A stretch of 64,000 nucleotides of DNA from Lingula anatina. Lineage: Eukaryota; Brachiopoda; Lingulata; Lingulida; Lingulidae. A model generated the notes under the pieces. It did not search any database and was not told the DNA's origin. It saw only the letters and a list, made by a program, of their open reading frames with translations. Below are positions 51,455-63,359 of the stretch, piece by piece; the first letter of the stretch is position 1; each line of letters begins with the position of its first letter. The stretch lies in the NCBI RefSeq assembly GCF_001039355.2, contig NW_019775791.1, forward strand, positions 732,038 to 796,037, read 5' to 3'. A program made the translations under genes and the position numbers.

Positions 51455-54400
51455 AAATTTAACAAGAATTTTGTATTTTGATTAAGAATTGATTTTAAAC
51501 CATTTTCTTTGTTGCCATTTTGATATGTTTTACTTTATTTACATGTTAATGTAGTGTTCTATACTGTACTTAGTATGTATGTTTCTAATCTGAGCTTGCT
51601 CTTAATTCTGAACCATGGGAAATATTAGCATGTTCCAATTGCTCAATTTACAGTACGTAATTTTGATTTAATTTTTTGTGCTTTTTATTCCATGGAAAGT
51701 ACACCATATCTCCCTATTACTAATAGAAATATGCTGATTATTTTTCTCATAATTGAAAGAGAGGGTATTTTGTTTATTCTCCTCTTTGTCTAGTATTGCA
51801 AAGTTGCCAAGTGCCATGCTGCACAAATAAAGAAATAATGATAATCTAAAAACAGAATCAAGAAAAAGCATTGTGAAAAATATTTTAGATATGCAGTCAG
51901 AGTTTTTAAAACATGTACGCAATATATTTTTTATGAACTATAAAACAAAAAATATTATCAGTGAATAGACATTATCGTTCTTAATATTAAGTAATGGATG
52001 CAAGCATTCCTGCTGCCAAGTTATTTGGTTGTTTGGGTTTTATGAGGCAGGAAAGAGCCAAACAGTCTGGTTCAGCAACTCCTGTACATTTAATCCATAT
52101 CTTGTTGGAGAATGCCATTTACTTAATACCAATTAAGACCAATGGCATGAAGGTACCGGGCTGACCCTTTCATGTAACACATTAAGGAGCCCATTGATCC
52201 CATAGAGAGTTGTTAGGAGGCCGTTTTTTCACATAAAACTGTCTATAAATCATTTGTCATTGATTCTGGATCCATATGCTGAAACAACTCTGTTTTATTT
52301 CTGGTCCTCTGTTCCAGTAGGGAAGAATAAAGAAAGGTTCTTGTACAAATATAGAAATATTCCTTTGTGTCGCTGCAGTGTCTGGCCTCAGCTAACCTGA
52401 GAGCCAGCAAGTTGATTTGTCATTTCTGAAAAATTTTAAATGATGGAAGCTTTTCTTTTGACTTGAGTCTCATTTTGGTAAAATATTGTTTGCATGATAA
52501 AACCTTCCATTATTGATGTCCTTGAAATATGTCAAGTATTTTAATGGTATTTACAAAACATAACTGTGACAAAATGTTACTGTTATGTGGTTCCATGGTT
52601 TTGCTGGAACTAATTTTTTATATTCAATAAATTGCCAATAACCAATTAACTGGTTGTATGCAAATACATTCTCTATTCTGTTGTAAATTTAATGCTGGCT
52701 TTTATTCAATGCCAAAGTCATTTGGTTTACAAATGAGATGGAGAGAAAAACGAGATGCCTGATTTACAACTGAGCTAACAACATGGCACACACACACAAA
52801 GAAAAAAAAGTGAAACAAATAAAATTTTTTGAAAAAATCAAAATGAAATATATAGCTACACAACTCAACTATTTCATACTGTAATAGTACTTGCATCACA
52901 ACCACAAATCTTTCAGGAATCCAGTGTGTGGAGATAAACAGGTGGACTTTGTGTTACATGTACTAGAGGAAGACCTTAAGTACACATGTTAGCAGGTCAG
53001 CATTGGGACCTTAACTGGACCAAGGGACAACTCTTAAAATTTCTTAGAAATTCTTTTTCAAGTGATAGACTAGACCAATATGTTAATCAGAAGCAAATCT
53101 CCAAATAAATAACAAATTCAATCTAAAAGGATGTAAGAGTACGTAAAAAGTTCAGTTTTAACTGTAATAAGTACTTGATCAGATTTACAAGATTTCATTT
53201 AAATTGTGGAATTTTTCACTGTAAGCTGTATCAAGGCTGTAGATAGAATATTGTGTGAACAGCTCAGATTTACCTGACAGACCACCTGATCCTGCACCTG
53301 CTGACCTGGTTAATATGTACAGAGGCAGGTGTACGAATTCCACAAATACCAGTGGAAATAATACTCAAATAATACATCAATTTATAGATATGTAACGGGT
53401 AATATCACCAACAATATTTTCCAAAGATAAAAGAATGCATGGTTTTTTACAGTTCATATCGTATTATGTTGTTTCTTGTATAGTCAAAAACTTAATTGTA
53501 TAATTATTTGATATTGCATCTGATAAGGATTCTCTACAAATTAACATAATTTATTCCTCCTCCCAATGACTTGTGAATAGCCTAAGTCACCTTTAAAAGA
53601 AGATTCCAATTTATTGAAGCAAATATTTTTATTCACTTGTTTGAAAAGTAAAATACCAAACATTAAACACAACAATTCTGGAATGTAGACCTGAAAGACT
53701 TAAACATGATTAAAGTCAAACAAACAAATTTCAATATCTACAAATGAATTTCATCAACAAGAACATATTATCACATGAAGTGTAACAGTTTTGAGCAGTG
53801 TTAACAAGTCATGGGTTGGACAGCACAATGTGTTCAGTTACTAGAACACCTAACACAATTGACATAGAAACCCTCTGAGTGCATTGAGAACAGTGGACTT
53901 ACAGATCCGCAGATCAAATATGGTGACCTACTTAAAAGCTTGCTGCTTAATTCAGGATTAGACACTGAAGAAATTCCCCACAGGGATTACGCAACAAGCA
54001 TTCAAGTGGGACAGCCATATTTAATCTGTGGATTTGCTAGTCCCCTGTTCTGAATGAGGGCTCTGATTCTCATAACAAGTACAAATGTAGAATGAAAGAA
54101 TGAATCTCCAATAAAAAAAATTAAATATTTACATGAAAAATATTTACATGTAAAAACTATACAGAGATAGTCATATCGCTATATGTTAGATGAAAATAAA
54201 TAAAACAAACCTACTGAGATTCTCTTAGAAACTTGAAAGACAGATTACTGGTAAGTTGAATAAAAACACAGAATGTTAACTACTTCTGTCTAAAAGAAAA
54301 AAATCAAAACTGATAAAATTACTTTTGTTATCTAACTTCTCTTCCATTTCTGTAGCACTGACCCAACTTCCTCTTTATGTGTCAAATCTTAATAACGTAT

Positions 54401-56263
54401 TTTGTGCAATTTCTGACATTTTCCATAAATAATCACTAAGCTGACACTTAACATAATATTACTGAAAACAAAAAATTACTTAACATAATGCTCTGGCAAC
54501 ACAATGTTGAAATGAATGCTGAACCCAGCAGTTAACTTTATGTAAATATCACCCAACACAAGTAATGACCATAACTGCAATCCTTTAAACAATGAATTTG
54601 AGATATATGGGCAATGGTCTGTTCTTAATGAGCATACTGTGGTCTATTATTGTGCATAATTTTAGGCATAAACAATGCTATTACTGTAGTTAGACTTGTG
54701 CTAACATGCACAGCTGATGGCTAAAAATGTTGTATGGTAGCTTAAAGATATAGGAAGTAAGTTTACCAAATCAAACTGAAGCCATTTTAGGAATAAATGA
54801 CTACTGCGTGGCTTTAATATGCCATGTAATTATGTTTAGAAATAGGCATCTGCAAAACATTCAATTGAATATGAAGACACTGAATTTGAAAGAATACAAT
54901 AACATTACCTCTGGGAACATGGAGGGAAAGTGACAAAAGAATAAAAACTGTTCTACACAATACAAATAATAAGCTTCCTATTCTTTTTGAAAACATTAAC
55001 ATTTGTCAACACTTAAAGGTACATACAAACCGAGCATCGGTGGAGCGTGGATTCCCAGTAACACATGTAAACCACTTCTACTAGATTCTTATATGACTCA
55101 AATAAATTTGACATGCCAAGGGATAAACTGAATAGATCACCCGATCAGCCATAAAAGACCTTTAGACTGCTCCTTTCTTTAAATTTATGGTTGTAGATTT
55201 AACCTACTTCCGTGACCTACTTTCCTGCCCCATTGACATACAGCTTAGAATGCCAGCAGAAAAATTTGTTCAAACATCATTTTCGGGTAAAATTAAACAA
55301 GGCCTTTTTGTAATTCTCTTAGTTATACTACTTGAAACTATATGCTGGCATTTGGTTGGTTTTTGTGACAAAAAATTGACTTTGTATGCATCTTTAAGCT
55401 AAAAATATTCCTTGACTGAACATGAATACTCATCCCACTGAAATATTATGTCAATCATGTTATCATATGACAACATAGCCATGTTGGAATAATAAATGAT
55501 AAAGTTAATCAGTATACAACTGAAACATGAAGACACCCTTACCCAGAGACTGTAAAACTTAAACATTTTACCAGACATATCTTTTAAGGATATGACAATT
55601 TGCAAATTCTGCCTCTAATTAGCGAGTTTTAATAAATAATATTGAGCAAACTTGAGTGGGCAAATTTCAAATAACAAAATAAAGCTAATAAATAAAATTC
55701 ATGAACTACCACACTTATGCACATGAATATTTGGTTCTAAACATTTTCCCTATGTTACAATGTACATGTATGACATTATCCACAGTTGAATGGATCACAT
55801 CATATTACATTTGGTTTATTACACTACTTGTACATTCCTGTGAAGTTCATGCACCATAACATACAAATGCTCCATGTTTATAACTATAACCATGGTAAAT
55901 TGCATAGAGTTTGGTAAAACCAGTGTGTTAGGATAACATTACAACAATAAAATAAAACCCAGAAGTATCATTGCGGCATTCTGTCATTTGTAATTGCTCA
56001 ATTTGTCATAGCAATCTACTGTTCCTAACATCTGCAAGATCAGTGACATTACTGATACCTTGTACAGTAAAATAGGTTAAACCACATATCTGCATACACA
56101 AGACAAAATGTGACTTATCTGAATTCATCCAAGTACTTTTAAAAGATTAATTAAGACACAAACAGTTACCCTTTTACAGGTAGCATGTGTTGGAATTTAC
56201 AGTGGTTGAAGTTAACAAAGTACTTCAGCATGAGGAGTATTGTCATGCTGTCTGAGCTTCTTC
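51455..56263. other. Gene-poor AT-rich DNA
   Basis: No supported exon. A foldback element lies at 53881-54057. A short minus-strand block at about 53276-53308 is bounded by splice-like sites (ttaaccag, GTAAAT) but has no partner. Confidence 0.4.
53881..54057. mobile_element. Foldback element, arms about 58 bp
   Basis: The left arm (gagaacagtggacttacaga, cagatcaaatatgg) pairs with the right arm (ccatatttaatctgtgg, ctagtcccctgttctgaat), leaving about 60 bases of loop. Arm identity is roughly 80 percent. No coding capacity. Confidence 0.7.
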
Positions 56264-56271
56264 TCTATGAG

Positions 56272-56522
56272 ACCATTCCAAAACCCTATCGTACTAACTA
56301 TGGATCGAACTATCTCCAAGGGGTTTCTTGCTTAATTGCAATTAACTTAACCAGCTTAGATGCCTGTCACACCTACTGAAGCTGTAAGGGGGTAATAACT
56401 ATCGTTTAGCAACTTCAGTGGGCGTGCCAGACTTCTTAGCCACTAAAGCTGAAAGCAATTTAGCGAGAAACCCCATGGAGATGGACCGATCCTGTTAGAT
56501 CGATCTAGGTATGGGAACCCAG
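56272..56522. mobile_element. Foldback MITE family A, copy 4, with 8-bp target duplication
   Basis: 251 bp bounded by TCTATGAG on both sides (56264-56271 and 56523-56530), a perfect 8-bp direct repeat as left by hAT elements. The ends are accattccaaaaccc and gggaacccag. Inner arms pair (ctccaaggggtttcttgctt with gcgagaaaccccatggag). This is the best-preserved of the four copies in the window. Confidence 0.8.
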
Positions 56523-56904
56523 TCTATGAGCATTTTGCTTATATTTGATGATCTATTCCCTTTGTTCACTGGACAGCAGATCAACAACAGATATACTCAT
56601 TTTACTGCTAATAATATCAGACAAACTTTAAAGTTACACTTACGAGCACAAAAATAAACTGAAAAAAAAAAAAGATAATAATGAAATGGTGATTTTACCA
56701 TCAATTGTAACTGTTATCACAGAAATAAATTTTAAAAATAATATCAACAGTTTTTCTTTTTGTGTGCATTGGACTAGATGTGCCTTATAAGTGATGTAAT
56801 TAGTGAGTATAATGGCATACCCCACTCTCCTAATATAAACCAATCATCTGAGCTTAATACAGGTGTTGACTGGAATATAATAATAATTATAAATACAAAC
56901 TACA

Positions 56905-59900
56905 TTACTCCTGGGAGCTCCTATCACTGGCACTTTTGAGCAGCCTAGTTCTCAACTCAGCAGAGACCATCCCTTCTGCACGTCTGAGCAATCTCGATGT
57001 GACCTTTGAGCTGACGTGACTGGACGCCACGCTGTGTCTGTCATGGCTCTTGCTCACTGACTTATGGTTTGTCATGGTTGTGCTTCGCCCACTGTCCACA
57101 CTTTTTGTCACTTCCATTCCACTAGTTCTTTCTCTACTGGTAGGTCCACTTGGCTGCCTGGTTTTTTGAGACACCGTAGAAGGCCTGTCAGTGGAAAAGG
57201 ATGAAAGCAATTCCCTGGTCATTCCACTTTGCTGGCGGCCACTACCTTGAGCTACAGTAGAAGGTCTGTGATAGCTGTCATAAGACAGAGATGAAGGCAG
57301 CCCGCTATCTCTGGATGCTTTCCCACTCTGAAGTTCTCTAATGGTAGTTTGTGAGTGAAAGTCTCTCCATGTGGCTTGACTGACTGACTCTCCCCTATGA
57401 CTGGGGCTGGTCTGGCTGAATGCTACGTGGGTTTCTTTAGATTTCCTCTCATCAGTACTAGAACTCTTCACTGGTCTAGGGTAAGAAACTGGGTGTGCTG
57501 AACTCTCCATCTCTGTATCTCTTGATGTAGCATGTGATTTAGTTTCTACAGTCGTAAAATCATCATCGACTTCTAATATATTTTCTAGAACTGATACCTT
57601 TCCCATTTTGCTCATTTCGATAATTTTTGGTTTTCCATATACAAATTCTCCAACAGGCAACTCGGCCCTGGGTTTGGCAGGTGGTTGATGGACTGGTCTT
57701 TCCTTGTCTGTTTTTACTGGGGAGGATCTTTCTTGTCTTTCAAACTGTTCATATTCTTTCTTATGCTGAGATTTTTCCCTCTCTGCCTTGTGAATTAATT
57801 TGTCTCTGTCCAGTTTCACAATGAGCAGTTTTTCCCTATCAGTACTTCCTGTACCATCAACTTTTTCCCTGAGTTTGTGTACACCAGTATCTACTCTGTC
57901 CACATCTGTGTGAGATACGAGGCCTCTCTCTGCTATGTCCCCCATCTCCCCAGCTTCTTCCTCGGTCTTCTTCCTGTCATCCAAGACCTCTCCATACATG
58001 TTGAAGTCACTGAAACTGACCGAGGACTCGGAGGCAGTGTCCACTACACTGGGTGACTTGGTCCGGTAGCCACTCTCTCCAGACGTGGTCTGACCAGAGC
58101 TGACCTGAGCATGCTGGTCAGTGGGCGAAATCTCCGAGTCCGAGTCCTCAGATTGAAACTTCTGTGATCCGAGCATGGTCTTCTCACGGGTAATTTCAGG
58201 CTTCACTTCAGATCGTTTTGAATGGCGATACACAGCTTCTCCTCTGATGTGGCGTATTTCCCTCATTGCACTTTCATGGAGTTTCCTGTGGAGCAGTCCT
58301 CGCGGGGATTTCTCATAGGACGGACTTGACAAGATGTAGTGGGTGCCTGCTTGGGTCCTCACCTTGTGCCAACCTCTAAATCTGGAAGTAATAAAATATT
58401 TGATAAGATGTAGTGGGTGCCTGGTTGGGTCCTCACCTTCTTCCAACCTCTGAATCTGAAAGTAATAAAATACTTGATAAGGCCCCTATTTCACACAGAC
58501 CACGAATCCCACATATCGCCAGGAATTGACAAATTTCAGGATTCGTGAATATTCGTGAGATTTTGCCAATTTTCTGATCTAATTCGACACGCTCACGATT
58601 CAGTTACGATACAGGTACAATAGTGTTACGAATATTCGTGGGATTCGGCTGGAATCGTGAGATTTTGCCAATTTTCTGGTCTAATTCAACACGCTCTACG
58701 ATTCAGTTACGATACAGGTGCGATAGTGTTACGAATATTCGTGGGATTCGGTTGGAATCGCACGAATATTGTCCAGAAATTCACTACGATTTTTTGGAAT
58801 CGGGAGTTATGGCCTAAACTTTGAACAGCTCAAAATTTTTGCCATGAATTCCCGATTGATCAAGAATTGCAATAACTGACTACGATTATATACGAATCTG
58901 CTAAGAACTTCACGAACTGATTACGATTCAACCACGAATCCAGAAATGTTCAATTCCTGGCGATTCGTGGGATTCGTGGTCTGGGTGAAATAGGGGCATC
59001 AAAGTTTTTGCCATCAATTCCTGTTGGTCAAGAAGTGCAAGAACTGACTACGAATAGATACGAATCTGTTAAGAACTTCACGAACTGATTACGATTCAAC
59101 CACGAATCATGAAATTTGACAATTCATGGCCATTCGTGAGATTTGTGGTCTGTGTGAAATAGGGGCTTAAGATGTAGTGGGTGCCTGGCTGGGTCCTCAT
59201 CTTGTGCCAACCTCTAAATCTGGAAGTAATAAAATATTTGACAAGATGTAGTGGGTGCCTGGTTGGGTCCTCACCTTCTGCCAACCTCTAAATCTGAAAG
59301 TAATAAAATATTTGCTATCAAGAAATGGGAAGAGCTAGCACTGTAGTTCCATGGGTGAAAGTTGTAAAAACTAAATATCCTGAAAACATAGCTTGCAATT
59401 TCTCATCACATTAAGACCATATGAAAAAAATGATTAAAATGAAGACTTGAAATCTTGAAATCAGGCATAATCCTGAACACTTTCACCCATGTTACATCAA
59501 AAGAACTGACATGTAAGAACTGAAGTGACATGTAATTTTTTTACCTGTGGTGTATTGTCTTCAATAGTATATCATCAAAATTAGACGTCTTAGTGCTGAA
59601 TTATGTTTCATACTTTGTCAAATGACACATCTAGGGGAAGATTAAATTTTCATGATTTCACAGATGCCAAAGATAAAATTTACATCTTAGTATAAAATGT
59701 TCAGTCTTTTTCAGACAATATTTGGTCAGGTCTGTGAAATGGGGGCCTGGCACCATGCGGGCATTTCTGGCATACTCCATACCTGGCATCACAGGCCCTG
59801 GCATGAGACGGGAGGATGCCCACATCTGTATATGCCATCTTATTAACAATACAATATGTAGATATACTCCATACCTGGCATCACAGGCCCTGGCATGAGA

Positions 59901-62900
59901 CGGGAGGATGCCCACATCTGTGTACGCCATCTTGCGAAGGAACTGTTCTGACGGTGGCTTCTTTTTCTTCACCTTTGGTTTTTTGGTGGGTGGAGGAGGT
60001 GGTTCTGAAAAAGTGGATAAATTGTTAATCAATTATAATAACTAAGTAACGTATCAGGATTTATTTCGATTATATTGACTTCACTTTTTGGTTTGTTATC
60101 ACTGAGACAAGGCCGTTGTAGTGTCTTACTGAACTCAGTTTTACATTTCTTGTCACAAGTCCATTTCATAACCAAATGCAGTGGGAATGCTTTTTAATGT
60201 GGAAAAAAAAAAAATAAAAAAAATAATGCAGATACAAAGCTGAGTGTAAGAGACAGTTGTTACCTGGTTTTTGTTTTTCTTCCAGCCTCTCTCTGTAGCC
60301 TGGCATAAGGTAGTCCAGATCTGTGTCCACTAAATGTTGATAACGATTCTCCTGAAATGACATATGGGATATTGCCATGTGTGTCAATGCACCTTTGAAA
60401 ATATTTCAGATTTAAAATCAGTAAATGTTAAAATGGAACTGTTTACTCATTTACTTTTTCATAAATATATAAAGTTTAGACAAATCAAAGTCTTATAAAT
60501 TTATTCTAAACATTCTAAGAATTAACAAATAGCTAAGTTCCGCACCAGAGTCTCCATTTCAAACTGTAGACTCTGAATGAGATTCTCGGTGTCTTTGATG
60601 TCTTTATCTGTCACAGTCATGGAGGGATGAGGCCTCACGTAGGTGTCTACTTTCAAAGGATGCCTTTCAGCACTGTCAGCTACAAATCAAACACAATTTC
60701 TTTATTCTACATCAATGATAACCAGAGATTTATATCACATACTATTTGTGACCAATTTGGAATCTGTTCAAGCTCAAGTTGACACAAACAATGAAAATCT
60801 GATAAGTATGTTTCATTTCTTTTATTCACAGGAAACAAATAATATTGAAAAATCATGCATCTTTTATTATAAATATGATATGCAAATTTGTTACAAACAC
60901 ACTTACTCAACTTAACTTTCTACCAGAACTGTTAAATAACTCAGATCATTTTCTGTTTAAAATCTTTATTTCCTAACCTACATTTTAAATAACTGTTTAA
61001 AATCTTAATTTCCTTAATCTCTGTTCTATATTTTAATTTCCTTACTTTCAGTTTTCTTAGCTCTGGCCTTCTTCATCTGTTCCAGGGTTTCGTAGACAGT
61101 CTGTGGTCTGATGTCATTACTGGGCGCTACCATGGTGGGGTCAATGCGGTCATACATCTCCAAGTCAGGGGCAGAGATAGGGCGTGGTCGCACGTACCCT
61201 GCCTTGGCATGATACACACGCTTCTGAGCGTTCACTACTTCTGACTTCAGGTGCTGGTATTTGCCTTTGTGGAATTTTACCTTTTAAATTGAGAAAAGAT
61301 ATCTCCAGAATACAAGCTACAAAGAGTTGTCTTTCTAGTGTCATATTGGGTGGTCTATCTTAAAAAGTAAAAGATATGAAAAGTCATCTTAGCTTATATA
61401 TTATCGATACATATTTGGGATATCCACCCTTTATTATCTTTTATCTGAAAAAAGATGTCACAACTGAAATTTTACTCCTTCTTTTTCCATTTTATACAAC
61501 TGTGCTACTTCCCAAACAAAAACCTTACCATTTGCTTGCGTTTATCCGTGGCTTTCACAGGGGGCTCTCGGCTTTGTTTTAACGACTTGATGATTTCTTT
61601 TCCAAAATCCCATTCCTCATTCAAGTAATTCTGGTTAAGATGTGTTGCTATGACTTCATCCTGGTGGTGCAGCAAGTCTTCAAAATCATCCAACTGAAGG
61701 AGAGAAATGTTCACAGCTTGGTACATCTTATTTCTTCAATTCTTGTGTTATACAGACATTTTTTAAAACAAGTACTACTACTAGTACAATGTTCCTTTAT
61801 ATCAAATTGAAAATGCAAACAATGATATATATAAGCAAGTCTTCCAAAATGCTTCTCTAATTTTTCAAAATTATATACAAAACATGATCAGATGAAAAAG
61901 AGTTATATCAATAAGTTAACATAGAGACAAAATAATGATGATATTAATACTAAAATTCTTACTTAATAGAAACCTAAAGCCCTACACCCTCAGCAAGCTG
62001 ATACATCTACTGTACACCCAAACCTGCTTCAACTAGTGGGCGACACTTTAGATGATATAAAACTAATACTAAACAGCACTTGTCTGTAAGTACAACTCGC
62101 CTGATGGAGCAAGCCGCTGCTTGTTACCTGAAGATCTACTAGCTCCAGTTCTGTTTGCAGAGCTTTGTTTTCACTATCACTTGCAGGGACAGGCAATGCC
62201 CTTAATCAATAATGTCAATGTTTGCTTTCTGGATTTTGTTACTAACTGGATAGTGCTGTGATTGGTATTCTAAAGAACTGGAAACTTACTTTGACACTTA
62301 CATCCATACTAATGCATTTCATCTACCTGACTTGTGATGCTTTTTTGTGATGAATAAAGTGTTTGATCAGATTCTAGTTTTCTGGGATATTTGTAGCCCT
62401 TAGGGCAAGATCTATACTTTTTGTTCTTCTCCTACAATATTTCATTTTTCTGGTGGCAGATTTGTTTAATTGATTTATCTATACTATTAATAACTTTGTT
62501 AAAAATGATCATTTCTGTCCATCTATTTTGTTAATTGAACAGTGTGACTTTAAAAATCCACAATACAGTGCCTTTCTCTTCACTCAAATGATGTCACACT
62601 GAAAAGGCCACAATAAATTCTGAAAATTAAATATTATTATAAGTGCTAAACAATTAACCTGAGCAGACCCCTTTTTGATCTAGACTTTAGCAGCCCTGTA
62701 GGGACCTTTTGCAAGAATTTAAAATACAAAAAGTTTTGGATCATTGAGACAGTAAGAAATGTGCACAGCTTGCCGTTCTCTGATTATTGCTAAATATACA
62801 GACACAACAGTGAGTGAAAATAAAATAGTTGTTTATGTATGGAAAATAGATCAATACCTTATAAAGTCCATATTTAGTTTTACCAGTAGCTTCTACTTTG

Positions 62901-63359
62901 CTTGGTCTCTCTACTTGGACATCTTTATACAAGTCACACCTGACAATGAATAACAAATTACATAAAGAAAAATGAAAATAATTTTTCAAGTGTCAGTGAT
63001 TTGTTAAAAATTGTTTGGTTTGAGTTTTAAGCATTAGGATGGACAAACCATCTTAAATGAATTTTCGCAAATACACAATAATACACGGTAAAATGTACTT
63101 GTAGGCAGAGCCTACTGAAAAAACAAAAAAATATACAGCACACATCTTGGAACAAAATATTAACAAGAAAACCAATAAATATATGTTTTTACATGATGAA
63201 GAGGAGATCAATAATAAATAGAAATGCAGTGTAATCCACTTACCACAAAATGAGGTCTAGAAACTCGTAGAGTTGCATCCTTCCATTTTCGTCAAAGTTC
63301 TGACTCATGTGTTTTAACCTCTGCATCATCTTCAGTGGGGCTATTACACGACCACACAT
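56905..63359 (-). CDS. Unrecognised protein, 5' end outside the window; eight exons seen
   Basis: Exons: 63244-63359, 62858-62939, 61529-61693, 61046-61280, 60546-60679, 60264-60351, 59875-60004, 56905-58381; 2427 nt, all phases compatible, 808 residues to the stop at 56905. The first visible exon starts at an acceptor (TCTAG|ATG), so upstream exons probably lie beyond base 64000. The first 66 residues contain an EF-hand-like loop (NFDENGRMQLYEFL). Later come basic, Pro-rich segments (YVRPRPISAPDLEMYDRIDP; PPPPTKKPKVKKKKPP) and conserved-looking LVDTDLDYLMPGYRERL, MAYTDVGILPSHARACDARF and RGWHKVRTQAGTHYIL. The long last exon (about 490 residues) is Ser/Lys/Glu-rich and probably disordered. 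No catalytic motif or membrane segment is seen, and I assign no function. Two of its exon edges are tandemly duplicated. Confidence 0.85.
58333..58478. repeat. 74-bp tandem array over an exon acceptor, copies 1 and 2
   Basis: The units start gatgtagtgggtgcctg at 58333 and 58407. Each holds an acceptor (tacttccag/tactttcag), the exon start encoding RFRGW(H/K)K and VRTQ(A/P)GTHYIL. The array continues at 59171 and 59245 beyond an inserted element. Only the 58381 acceptor opens the long last exon. The copy 2 acceptor runs into a stop after LLLPDLEVGTR because 74 is not a multiple of 3. Confidence 0.9.
58481..59167. mobile_element. 687-bp PIF/Harbinger-like MITE with TAA target duplication
   Basis: Left end GGCCCCTATTTCACACAGAC; right end reverse complement AGCCCCTATTTCACACAGAC. 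TAA flanks both sides (58478-58480 and 59168-59170), and the neighbouring repeat unit shows the empty site (tgataagatg). TAA/TTA targets and GGCCC-type ends suit PIF/Harbinger. The inside is built of repeats: a block of about 90 bp (cgattcagttacgatacagg) twice at 58590-58760, and the terminal ~170 bp twice (58831-58996 and 58999-59167), so an extra internal copy of the right end exists at about 58973-58996. No transposase frame. Confidence 0.8.
59171..59314. repeat. 74-bp tandem array, copies 3 and 4
   Basis: Further units at 59171 and 59245 of the array described at 58333. Both retain acceptor-like ends and the coding bases for FRGWHK. They lie in the last intron of the unrecognised gene. 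Confidence 0.9.
59769..59935. repeat. 92-bp tandem duplication over an exon donor
   Basis: Two copies of a block running from actccatacctggcatcaca to gccatctt (about 59774-59842 and 59866-59933). The right copy is coding (MAYTDVGILPSHARACDAR) with donor boundary 59875. The left copy carries an equivalent donor at 59783. Using it would lengthen the exon by 92 nt and shift the frame. Confidence 0.9.
62128..62199 (-). other. Possible alternative exon of the unrecognised gene
   Basis: It reads ALPVPASDSENKALQTELEL and then VDLQ to a good donor (CAG|GTAAC), which would continue in frame into LDDFEDLL of exon 61529-61693. Its only clean acceptor (ATTAAG at about 62201) needs a phase that the preceding known exon (ending phase 0) does not supply, so a further unseen exon would be required. 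Without it, the known exons already join in frame. Confidence 0.3.

Noticed and set aside
58623-58817. 64-aa frame in the 58.6-kb region
   Set aside because: It lies inside the MITE, is built from its internal repeats and has no transposase features.
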